Source: an uncultured Treponema sp. (GTDB lineage: Bacteria > Spirochaetota > Spirochaetia > Treponematales > Treponemataceae). From it: a DNA stretch of 6,940 bases. Below the pieces are notes generated by a model. It was not told the origin of the DNA, searched no databases, and worked only from the letters and a program-made list of their open reading frames with translations. Shown one piece after another: positions 1 to 4,949 of this stretch. The number at the start of each line of letters is the position of its first letter. The first letter of the stretch is position 1. The stretch lies in assembly GCA_946611835.1 (NCBI GenBank), contig CAMOEE010000136.1, positions 1 through 6,940 of the forward strand, read 5' to 3'. Made by a program: the position numbers and the translations under genes.

Positions 1-155
1 TGAAAAGCCCCACAGTCAGCCCCCTCTTCGGCGACGACGGCTACGCAGTAAAAATTGCAGTAAAAAAGAGCGAAGTCCCAACCCTGCTGCCAAAATTGCA
101 GTCTCTGGGTGCCACGGATATCCTTGAATACGCATTGCGCAAGGTTGTGAGGTAA
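1..155 (+). CDS. hisG: ATP phosphoribosyltransferase, long form, C-terminal end (partial)
   Basis: Only the last 51 codons (reading from base 3) and the stop at 153-155 are present. The peptide begins KSPTVSPLFGDDGYAVKIAV, continues through KKSEVPTLLPKLQSLGATDI and ends LEYALRKVVR. This matches the C-terminal ACT-like regulatory domain of long-form HisG: the PTVSPL segment, the strand ending AV(K/H)xxV, then 'xLxxLGAxDILxxxLxK'. HisG catalyses the first step of histidine biosynthesis (ATP plus PRPP to phosphoribosyl-ATP), and this domain normally binds the feedback inhibitor histidine. Having it implies a self-sufficient hexameric enzyme with no HisZ partner. hisB lies downstream, so this is a his operon. 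The last codons, with TGTGAGG (146-152) before the stop, form a 7-bp dyad with CCTCACA (160-166), which belongs to the left edge of the repeat-flanked cassette. The identification is secure despite the truncation, which is only the window edge. Confidence 0.9.
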   Translation, partial: KSPTVSPLFGDDGYAVKIAVKKSEVPTLLPKLQSLGATDILEYALRKVVR

Positions 156-190
156 AATTCCTCACAGAGCTTTGGAGCTCACAGAGGGAT
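155..190 (+). repeat. Left inverted arm with two CTCACAGAG units
   Basis: Two identical 9-mers CTCACAGAG occur at 161-169 and 178-186, separated by CTTTGGAG. The outer 15 bases (155-169) are a perfect inverted copy of 761-775, and 158-169 is a perfect inverted copy of 668-679. GAGCT (167-171) and AGCTC (176-180) can also form a small 5-bp hairpin with a TTGG loop. The arm starts on the last base of the hisG stop codon. It carries the same CACAGAG/CTCTGTG word that dominates the downstream repeats, but in the opposite orientation, which is why I treat it as one end of a bounded unit. Confidence 0.7.
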
Positions 191-193
191 TTT

Positions 194-199
194 TATAAT
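194..199 (+). promoter_or_regulatory. Perfect -10-like TATAAT upstream of the GxxExxY gene
   Basis: TATAAT matches the sigma-70 -10 consensus exactly. The best -35 partners are weak: TTGGAG at 172-177 (16-bp spacing) or TTTGGA at 171-176 (17-bp spacing), each 3 of 6. Transcription would be expected to start near base 206, inside or just after the Shine-Dalgarno AGGAGAG (200-206). The transcript would then be almost leaderless. The box may therefore be a chance AT-rich match, with the gene read from the his transcript instead. Confidence 0.3.
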
Positions 200-210
200 A
201 GGAGAGTTGT

Positions 211-606
211 TTGACTGAAACAGAAATAAATGAATTAACGGAAAAAATTATAGGTATTGCGATAGAAGTTCATAAAGAACTTGGTCCAGGTCTTTTGGAG
301 AAAGTCTATCAGCGATGCCTAAAAATTGCACTTGAAGAAAAAGGCTTGCAAGTTGATTCAGAAGTTCCTGTTGAAGTTGTTTTTCATGGTAAAAAAGTTG
401 CTGATGAAGCTTTACGAATAGACTTACTTGTAGAAAATCAAGTCGTTCTGGAACTAAAATCAGCGGCAAAATTAACTGAGTTGTATCAAAAACAACTTGG
501 AACATATCTAAAATTGGCGAACAAACCTTGTGGTTTGCTTATAAATTTTAATGAAGTTTTATTAAAAAATGGAATTAAAAGAGTCATAAACGGATACTTG
601 AAATAA
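211..606 (+). CDS. GxxExxY family protein (PD-(D/E)xK nuclease-like)
   Basis: This is a 131-residue soluble protein. The name-giving motif is GLLEKVY at residues 27-33, inside the family-typical stretch IAIEVHKELGPGLLEKVY. A nuclease-like core follows: RIDLLV with D71, then VVLELK with E81 and K83, fitting the D...ExK pattern of PD-(D/E)xK enzymes. After it come QLGTYL (Q95) and GLLINF, both usual in the family. The length is normal for the family, so the gene looks intact. The start is TTG at 211: TAG at 199-201 blocks extension upstream, there is no internal Met, and AGGAGAG (200-206) is well spaced. Cellular function is not established for this family; DNA or RNA cleavage is inferred from the fold signature only. 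The gene is AT-rich compared with its his neighbours and is enclosed by inverted CACAGAG/CTCTGTG repeats, which suggests horizontal arrival. Family assignment is confident, the role is not. Confidence 0.88.
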   Translation: MTETEINELTEKIIGIAIEVHKELGPGLLEKVYQRCLKIALEEKGLQVDSEVPVEVVFHGKKVADEALRIDLLVENQVVLELKSAAKLTELYQKQLGTYLKLANKPCGLLINFNEVLLKNGIKRVINGYLK

Positions 607-679
607 CAGACGGCATGACTGGCACAGAGAGCTTCCCAAACGAAAAGCTCTCTGTGAACTCTGTGCCCTCTGTGAGGAA
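605..679 (+). repeat. 75-bp direct repeat, copy 1, with a perfect 12-bp-stem hairpin
   Basis: This copy pairs with 698-772 at an offset of 93 bases. The two differ only at 610/703 (A/G) and 627/720 (G/A). It begins inside the stop codon of the GxxExxY gene. CACAGAGAGCTT (623-634) and AAGCTCTCTGTG (645-656) form a perfect 12-bp stem around the 10-nt loop CCCAAACGAA. Three CTCTGTG words follow at 650, 659 and 668, exactly 9 nt apart. GGCACAGAG (621-629) could instead pair with CTCTGTGCC (659-667), so two mutually exclusive foldings exist. There is no T-run after the stem, so it does not look like an intrinsic terminator. Confidence 0.9.
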
Positions 680-697
680 CATATAAAATGCATGATA

Positions 698-772
698 AAC
701 AGGCGGCATGACTGGCACAAAGAGCTTCCCAAACGAAAAGCTCTCTGTGAACTCTGTGCCCTCTGTGAGGAA
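698..772 (+). repeat. 75-bp direct repeat, copy 2, abutting the hisB start
   Basis: This is a second copy of the 605-679 repeat, separated from it by an 18-bp spacer (680-697). The hairpin arms are 716-727 and 738-749 with the same CCCAAACGAA loop. Base 720 is A instead of G, giving one uncompensated A-C mismatch in the stem. CTCTGTG words lie at 743, 752 and 761. The 3' edge, GTGAGGAA, provides the Shine-Dalgarno sequence for hisB (GAGG at 767-770, 7 nt before ATG 778), so the repeat is part of hisB expression. Confidence 0.9.
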
Positions 773-775
773 TTT
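761..775 (+). repeat. Right inverted arm, doubling as the hisB ribosome-binding region
   Basis: CTCTGTGAGGAATTT is the exact reverse complement of 155-169. It contains the only plausible ribosome-binding site of hisB (GAGG, 767-770). If hisG, the GxxExxY gene and hisB share one mRNA, CTCACAGAG at 161-169 or 178-186 could base-pair with CTCTGTGAG at 761-769. That would mask the site. Confidence 0.75.
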
Positions 776-777
776 AA

Positions 778-1392
778 ATGCGAACGGCTACAATCGAACG
801 AATTACTGGCGAAACTCAGATTTCGCTTACTCTTAATCTTGACGGTACGGGAAAGTGCGATGTGGAAAATCCTATTGGATTTTTTGACCACCTGCTTAAG
901 TCTTTCTGTAAGCACGGACTTTTTGACCTTTCAGGCGCTATCAAGGGCGACTTGAATGTTGACCAGCACCACACAATCGAAGACACGGGCATCGTTCTTG
1001 GAATGTGCTTTGCAAAAGCCCTGGGTGATTGTGCGGGCATTTACCGAAGCGGTTCTTTCCTTTACCCCATGGACGAAAGCCTGCTCCGTGCGGCAGTTGA
1101 TTTTGGCGGGCGTCCTTTCCTTGTCTGCAATGCTGAGCTTTCAAATATTCCTCTTGTGAGCGTTCAGAATGGCAAAGAGGGCACTTTCCAGACTGATTGC
1201 TTCGACGACTTCTGGAACGGCTTTGTTCAGGCTGCAAAATGTAACCTTCATCTCGACACTTTGCGGGGCAGAAGCGACCACCACAAAATGGAAGGCCTTT
1301 TTAAGGCTGCTGCCCGGGCTATCCGTTCTGCTGTTGAAATTGACCCCCGGCGGAACGGCGAAGTTCCCAGCACAAAGGGCGTGATTGTTTAA
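778..1392 (+). CDS. hisB: Imidazoleglycerol-phosphate dehydratase
   Basis: HisB removes water from imidazoleglycerol phosphate to give imidazoleacetol phosphate in histidine biosynthesis. The 204-residue product is a normal monofunctional enzyme, with no phosphatase domain fused to it. Family landmarks are FFDHLL (residues 35-40), the metal-binding DQHHTIEDTG (62-71), GRPF (111-114), DDFWNGF (143-149), the second His-rich site GRSDHHKMEGLFKAAARA (164-181), and the terminal STKGVIV (198-204). The second site usually carries Asn two residues before DHH or xHH; here it is Ser166, a mild deviation. The metal-binding His and Glu residues are all kept. ATG 778 is preceded by GTGAGG (765-770) at good spacing, and this site lies within repeat copy 2. 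hisG upstream supports an operon, interrupted by the GxxExxY cassette. Assignment is very secure. Confidence 0.96.
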   Translation: MRTATIERITGETQISLTLNLDGTGKCDVENPIGFFDHLLKSFCKHGLFDLSGAIKGDLNVDQHHTIEDTGIVLGMCFAKALGDCAGIYRSGSFLYPMDESLLRAAVDFGGRPFLVCNAELSNIPLVSVQNGKEGTFQTDCFDDFWNGFVQAAKCNLHLDTLRGRSDHHKMEGLFKAAARAIRSAVEIDPRRNGEVPSTKGVIV

Positions 1393-1411
1393 AATCTTAT
1401 TAAAAATTTAA

Positions 1412-1439
1412 TTGTTTTTTCCAAATTATGGGGTACAAT
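1412..1439 (+). promoter_or_regulatory. Possible promoter for the chemoreceptor gene
   Basis: TACAAT at 1434-1439 matches the -10 consensus at 5 of 6 positions. TTGTTT at 1412-1417 is a weak -35 match (3 of 6) with 16-bp spacing. Transcription would start near 1446, exactly at the foot of the hairpin at 1446-1481, leaving an 84-nt leader before the chemoreceptor ATG. A motility-type sigma factor may be used instead, but I saw no convincing match for one. Confidence 0.35.
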
Positions 1440-1445
1440 GAAATG

Positions 1446-1488
1446 TCAGGCTGCTAGAAATTTCAAATTCTAAAAGCCTGATATTTTT
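1446..1488 (+). terminator. Hairpin with T-run after hisB
   Basis: TCAGGCT (1446-1452) pairs with AGCCTGA (1475-1481). After a 2-nt mismatch, TAGAA (1455-1459) pairs with TTCTA (1468-1472), leaving an 8-nt loop. TATTTTT (1482-1488) follows directly. This is a reasonable intrinsic terminator for the his operon, 53 nt after the hisB stop. The stem is interrupted, so efficiency is uncertain. It could equally be a 5' stabilising stem on the chemoreceptor transcript, given the -10-like box just upstream. Confidence 0.55.
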
Positions 1489-1529
1489 ATCCTTCCGGGA
1501 TTTTCTTCAAATTTTCTTCAGGAGTTCCT

Positions 1530-3737
1530 ATGACCCCAAAAAACAATCCAAACAAAGGCTTTAAAAGCATTCGTACCCAGCTTGTAGTGGCAATTGGTCT
1601 TTCCCTTATTGCTCTTCTTACTTTATGTTCCGTTTTCATTCTAAAAAATGTTTCAGGCAGATTCCGTAACATTTCTGATAATTATCTCCACGAAATGGCT
1701 TCTTATTATTCAGAAAGCACAAAGGCTATTATTGCGCATGAATATGCCACATGCTCTGCCCTTAAAACTGTCGTTGAGCAGGTAGAAAGTATTCCTCCGG
1801 CTCAAAGGCGGGATTTCGTGAATTCCATTTTAAAAGAAGCCCTCATCGTAAATGAAAATTTCGTGGATACCTGGGTTGTTTTTGAGCCCAATGCGCTCGA
1901 CGGCCTCGATTCTCAATACGCAAACACCGAAAATCATGATTCAACCGGGCGTTTTATCCCTTACTGGACCAAAGTCGGTTCAAAAATTGAATGTACCCCG
2001 CTTACTGATTACGAAGACGGTTTCTGGTATGTAAATCCCCTCAAAAGTCCTACGGGAATTCTTATTGACCCGAATCCTTACGAAATCGGCGGAAAAACTA
2101 TCTGGGTTTGCGGTGTTGCTTTCCCGATTCACTCTAAGAGCGGAAAACCAATCGGCGTAATTGGTCTTGATATGTCGCTTGATACGCTTTCTTCGCTCCT
2201 TAAGCAGGTTAAAGTTTACGATTCAGGTTATCTTTCCCTCATTTCTGATTCCGGTCTTGTCGCTGTTGATTATGATTCAGCAAACGAAGGCCAGAATCTT
2301 GCGGCTTATACCGATTCTTCTACAAGTTCTCTTTTTCAGGACAGCAAGTCTTCAATGACCCCTTTTGGAATGACGGTAAAAGAAAATGGCGAGAGTGTCT
2401 ACAAATATTATCAGCCATTCAAAGTTGAAGATGCGAAAGAAACATGGTTCCTCGGCCTCAATGCAAAGGAAGCTGAAATCACGGCGGCGGCCAAAGCGGT
2501 CTTCTTTATCTCTACGGTGGCTTTCGTTATCACAGCGGTCATAATTCTTTTGATTCTCTTTGTGATTATTCAGGGCGTCATAAAAGAAATGAACAAGGGC
2601 GTCCGTGCTATGCAGAATATCGCTCAGGGTGACGGTGATTTGACTGTCAGAATGGAAGTCAAAACTGACAACGAGCTTGGAAAAATGTACAAGTTTTTCA
2701 ACCTCACAATCGAAAAGATTCAGAATTCAATAGCTCAGGTAAAAGAAGCGGCGGCAAATCTCACGGAGCAGGGCTCGGCTCTTGGTGACAGCATGAACGA
2801 CACGGCTGCAAGTGCTAACCAAATCACGGCAAATATTGATTCCGTGAACAAACAGGTTCAGCAGCAGGGAAGGAATGTGCATGAGGCACAGGAATCCCTC
2901 GGAGCGATAAACAGCAGCGTGAGCGACCTTACGGCAAATATTCAGAGTCAGAGCTCAAGCGTCGTCGAGTCTTCTTCCGCCATTGAGGAAATGGTAGCAA
3001 ACATTAGGTCAGTCACTGGAATTCTCGAAAAGAACGGAGGCACAATCAAGGCACTGGAGAATTCTTCGGAATCAGGCAAGGTCAGTATCAATAATTCTGT
3101 TGAGGCAATCAAAAAGATTCAGGAACAGTCGGGAACGCTTCTTGAAGCAAGCAAAATTATTCAGGCAATTGCGAGCCAGACCAACATGCTGGCAATGAAT
3201 GCGGCAATCGAGGCGGCACACGCAGGCGAAAGCGGCAAGGGCTTTTCTGTTGTCGCAGATGAAATCCGAAAACTAGCCGAAGACTCAAACAAGCAGGGCA
3301 AAAACATCACGAATAACCTCAAGGTCGTTCTTGCAAGCGTCAAGGAAGTCACAGATTCTTCAGTTCAGCTGCAGAATCAGTTCAACGAGATTTACGACCT
3401 CACCCAGACCGTTGCCCGTCAGGAGCTCACGATTATGAACGCAATGCACGAGCAGTCAGAGGGCGGCGAGCAGATTCTTGAGGCCATCAAGCAGATTCAG
3501 GATGTAACGGCCAGCGTAAAGGGTTCAAGCAATGCCATGGAAGATGCGACCCAGGCAGCGAATATCAAAATGGAGAACCTCATGCGTCTTACCGAGGAAA
3601 TTACGGCCAGCATGGATGAGATGTCAATCGGTATTGAGTCAATCAACAAGTCAATCAATACCGTAAATGACATGACTCACAAAAATACCCGCAGCATAGA
3701 GTCTCTTGGAGAGGCCGTCAGCAAATTTAAGGTGTAA
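1530..3737 (+). CDS. Methyl-accepting chemotaxis protein with dCache sensor
   Basis: This 735-residue inner-membrane chemoreceptor passes ligand signals to CheA/CheW and the flagellar motor. Order of parts: short basic cytoplasmic N-terminus; TM1 at about 17-38; periplasmic dCache_1-type sensor at about 45-318, including FVDTWVVFEPN (111-121), FIPYWTKVGSKI (142-153), YEDGFWYVNP (161-170) and the membrane-proximal strand GKPIGVIGLDMSLD (205-218); TM2 at about 323-350; HAMP at about 351-405 with GDGDLTVRMEVKTDNELG (367-384); then a long coiled-coil signalling domain. Its tip is at about 547-580 (ASQTNMLAMNAAIEAAHAGE, then GKGFSVVADEIRKLAE). Met replaces the usual Leu in QTN(L)LA(L)N. The protein ends in SKFKV, with no NWETF-like pentapeptide for CheR/CheB docking. 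The Arg of the classical amino-acid-binding Cache motif, just before WY, is not present, so the ligand is unknown. AGGAG (1520-1524) sits 5 nt before ATG. It appears monocistronic. Confidence 0.95.
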   Translation: MTPKNNPNKGFKSIRTQLVVAIGLSLIALLTLCSVFILKNVSGRFRNISDNYLHEMASYYSESTKAIIAHEYATCSALKTVVEQVESIPPAQRRDFVNSILKEALIVNENFVDTWVVFEPNALDGLDSQYANTENHDSTGRFIPYWTKVGSKIECTPLTDYEDGFWYVNPLKSPTGILIDPNPYEIGGKTIWVCGVAFPIHSKSGKPIGVIGLDMSLDTLSSLLKQVKVYDSGYLSLISDSGLVAVDYDSANEGQNLAAYTDSSTSSLFQDSKSSMTPFGMTVKENGESVYKYYQPFKVEDAKETWFLGLNAKEAEITAAAKAVFFISTVAFVITAVIILLILFVIIQGVIKEMNKGVRAMQNIAQGDGDLTVRMEVKTDNELGKMYKFFNLTIEKIQNSIAQVKEAAANLTEQGSALGDSMNDTAASANQITANIDSVNKQVQQQGRNVHEAQESLGAINSSVSDLTANIQSQSSSVVESSSAIEEMVANIRSVTGILEKNGGTIKALENSSESGKVSINNSVEAIKKIQEQSGTLLEASKIIQAIASQTNMLAMNAAIEAAHAGESGKGFSVVADEIRKLAEDSNKQGKNITNNLKVVLASVKEVTDSSVQLQNQFNEIYDLTQTVARQELTIMNAMHEQSEGGEQILEAIKQIQDVTASVKGSSNAMEDATQAANIKMENLMRLTEEITASMDEMSIGIESINKSINTVNDMTHKNTRSIESLGEAVSKFKV

Positions 3738-3749
3738 GGCGGCTAAATC

Positions 3750-3786
3750 ATACTTTCAAAAGAACAAATAATGAACTAGAATGTTC
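3750..3786 (+). promoter_or_regulatory. Possible operator region upstream of the AsnC/Lrp gene
   Basis: The 63-nt gap after the chemoreceptor has no clear terminator. It contains ATACTTTCAAAA (3750-3761), which resembles ATACTTTAAAA (6145-6155) upstream of the aminotransferase. It also has a 5-bp dyad, GAACA (3762-3766) and TGTTC (3782-3786). Lrp-type regulators often bind near their own gene and their target genes, so these are candidate operators. The motifs are short and AT-rich, so chance is a real alternative. Confidence 0.25.
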
Positions 3787-3800
3787 CAAGAGGTAAAAAT

Positions 3801-4295
3801 ATGGACGGAAAAGAAGAAATTTTGGATTTGCTGCGCGAAAATGCCCGGCTTTCAGTTGAAGATATTTCGGCTATGACAAAAAAATCAGCCGATGAGGTAA
3901 AGGCAATCATAAAGGGGCTTGAGGACGAGGGAATCATCCTCAAGTATGCGGCCATCGTCAATCCTGAGAAGGATGTCTGCACAAAGGACAAGGTTCGGGC
4001 TGAAATCGAAATTCAGTGCCAGCCTGAGCGGGAGCACGGTTTCGATGCCCTTGCTGAGCGAATCTACCGTTTCCCCCAGGTTAAGTCACTTTATCTTATG
4101 AGCGGCGGTTATGACCTTAAAGTCGTAATCGAAGGCGATGATTTGCGCGAAGTTGCCCTTTTCGTTGCCCAAAAGCTCTCAACCCTGGAAGGAGTTCGCT
4201 CAACAAAAACTCACTTCCTGCTCAAAACTTACAAAGAGAACGATGTTCTTTATGTTGAGGATGAAAGCGACCGCCGTGAAGGTGTCATGGCATAG
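3801..4295 (+). CDS. AsnC/Lrp-family transcriptional regulator
   Basis: This 164-residue DNA-binding regulator has the two-part Lrp architecture. An N-terminal winged helix-turn-helix spans about residues 4-48 (EEILDLLRENARLSVEDISA, then KKSADEVKAIIKGLEDEGII). A C-terminal RAM (amino-acid effector and oligomerisation) domain spans about 66-143, with the conserved turn SGGYDLKVVIEG (101-112). The acidic tail YKENDVLYVEDESDRREGV (144-162) resembles tails of clostridial and spirochaetal members that accompany class I aminotransferases. That context occurs here too, but with two genes in between. AAGAGG (3788-3793) lies 7 nt before ATG. By family knowledge such proteins sense amino acids and control amino-acid metabolism. 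The aminotransferase at 6195 is the obvious candidate target, and autoregulation is likely. The effector cannot be read from sequence. Confidence 0.9.
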   Translation: MDGKEEILDLLRENARLSVEDISAMTKKSADEVKAIIKGLEDEGIILKYAAIVNPEKDVCTKDKVRAEIEIQCQPEREHGFDALAERIYRFPQVKSLYLMSGGYDLKVVIEGDDLREVALFVAQKLSTLEGVRSTKTHFLLKTYKENDVLYVEDESDRREGVMA

Positions 4296-4325
4296 GTTGC
4301 GGGTTTTGTTTTCTTAAAATTTGAT

Positions 4326-4341
4326 GCGGCAGCCGTGCCGC
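4326..4341 (+). other. GC-rich hairpin just upstream of the membrane-protein start
   Basis: GCGGCA (4326-4331) and TGCCGC (4336-4341) form a perfect 6-bp stem with the tetraloop GCCG. No T-run follows, so this is unlikely to be a + strand terminator. The stem ends 5 nt before GGAG (4347-4350), the ribosome-binding site of the next gene, and could tune its translation. A -10-like TAAAAT lies at 4315-4320 with no convincing -35. Confidence 0.5.
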
Positions 4342-4356
4342 TAAATGGAGCATACC

Positions 4357-4920
4357 ATGAACACAAGATACAAACAAAATGCCAAGGTTTTTGACATTGT
4401 TATAACGGCAGTGGGCGGAATGGTCTCGGTGGGCGTTATGCTTTACGCTGTGTTCCATTTCGGACTTAAGGAATCATGGCCAGAGCTTGTGCTCAATCTC
4501 TTTTACATTGCCTGTCTTGTGATGATTTGGATGTACTTCTTTAACCGCCTTGATACACAGCGATTCAATTACTGGTGTTCTGTTTCGGTGGGTATCACGG
4601 TGCTTCTGCGCGACATTCTCTTTGCTCCCCGCTTAGCCTTTTATCCTTTGCATTTAGCTTGTCTTATGCTATCGGTTCTTCTGCTTTGTACGCTCACTTT
4701 CTTCTATGCCCGTAAAAACTGGAAGAGCTACACCAAACGCAACCTGTGGGCAATCTGCATCATCGATGTGATTATTGCCGCACTTTATAACCTCGATATT
4801 TGTCTTGAACCAGCCGACGAATACACAAATTATCTTTTGACAGAAATCTGGATTCGTCCCACAATTACCTACGGACTTGTGGCCTGTTTCGTAACGGAAG
4901 CTAAAAAATCAAGTAAATAA
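4357..4920 (+). CDS. Multi-pass membrane protein of unknown function
   Basis: I do not recognise this 187-residue protein. It is mostly hydrophobic, with about six candidate membrane segments: residues 11-36, 41-62, 72-90, 93-117, 130-150 and 164-180. The N-terminus (MNTRYKQNAK) and the loop ARKNWKSYTKRN (118-129) are basic, consistent with both being cytoplasmic. There is no signal peptide beyond TM1 and no catalytic motif that I can name. A Met codon 12 bases upstream (4345) is in frame. I chose 4357 because GGAG at 4347-4350 is ideally spaced for it and overlaps the upstream ATG, which has no Shine-Dalgarno of its own. The STAS-kinase gene starts 29 nt after the stop with no terminator between, so the two are probably co-transcribed. 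A sensor or transport partner for that kinase is possible but only inferred. Confidence 0.8.
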   Translation: MNTRYKQNAKVFDIVITAVGGMVSVGVMLYAVFHFGLKESWPELVLNLFYIACLVMIWMYFFNRLDTQRFNYWCSVSVGITVLLRDILFAPRLAFYPLHLACLMLSVLLLCTLTFFYARKNWKSYTKRNLWAICIIDVIIAALYNLDICLEPADEYTNYLLTEIWIRPTITYGLVACFVTEAKKSSK

Positions 4921-4936
4921 TTTTTTTTCAATAATT

Positions 4937-4946
4937 AGGAGCTCCT
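4937..4946 (+). promoter_or_regulatory. Ribosome-binding site embedded in a 10-bp palindrome
   Basis: AGGAGCTCCT is a perfect palindrome containing the Shine-Dalgarno AGGAG (4937-4941), 8 nt before ATG 4950. It cannot fold into a hairpin by itself because it has no loop. It could form RNA dimers or simply be coincidental. A run of eight T residues (4921-4928) follows the upstream stop without a stem before it, so it is not a terminator. Confidence 0.6.
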
Positions 4947-4949
4947 GAT

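Larger units (their letters stand above)
155..775 (+). mobile_element. Candidate GxxExxY cassette bounded by 15-bp inverted repeats, inserted between hisG and hisB
   Basis: AAATTCCTCACAGAG at 155-169 is the exact reverse complement of CTCTGTGAGGAATTT at 761-775. Between these arms lie one complete gene (211-606) and two copies of a 75-bp repeat. The block fills almost all of the space between the hisG stop (153-155) and the hisB start (778). The enclosed gene is clearly more AT-rich than hisB: four 60-base lines of it that I counted by hand have about 20-37% GC, against about 42-58% for three lines of hisB. TAA at 153-155 and TAA at 775-777 could be a 3-bp target duplication, but that is too short to be convincing. 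No transposase is present, so any mobility would be in trans or through the encoded nuclease-like protein. That this is a mobile element is inference; the repeat geometry is directly visible. Confidence 0.4.

Noticed and set aside
605..772. CRISPR-like repeat-spacer pattern
   Set aside because: Only two repeats of 75 bp are present, with a single 18-bp spacer and no cas genes. The repeats are too long and too few for a CRISPR array.
562..915. A 117-codon minus-strand open frame with an internal duplicated peptide (SSQRAQSSQRAFRLGSSLCQ)
   Set aside because: The duplication is only the translation of the 75-bp DNA repeat, and the frame runs antisense through the GxxExxY 3' end and into hisB. 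No ribosome-binding site or family resemblance was seen.
692..955. A plus-strand open frame starting in the repeat, containing LCELCALCEE
   Set aside because: The Cys-rich peptide comes from the 9-nt CTCTGTG phasing and overlaps hisB out of frame. It is not a plausible zinc-binding protein.
1500..1520. Tandem ATTTTCTTCA (1500-1509 and 1511-1520) before the chemoreceptor start
   Set aside because: It is a short pyrimidine-rich duplication next to a normal Shine-Dalgarno. Nothing links it to a function.
3754..3782. Promoter TTTCAA-N17-TAGAAT for the AsnC/Lrp gene
   Set aside because: The predicted start would fall at about 3789, within the Shine-Dalgarno AAGAGG (3788-3793), leaving no usable leader. 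The -35 is weak.
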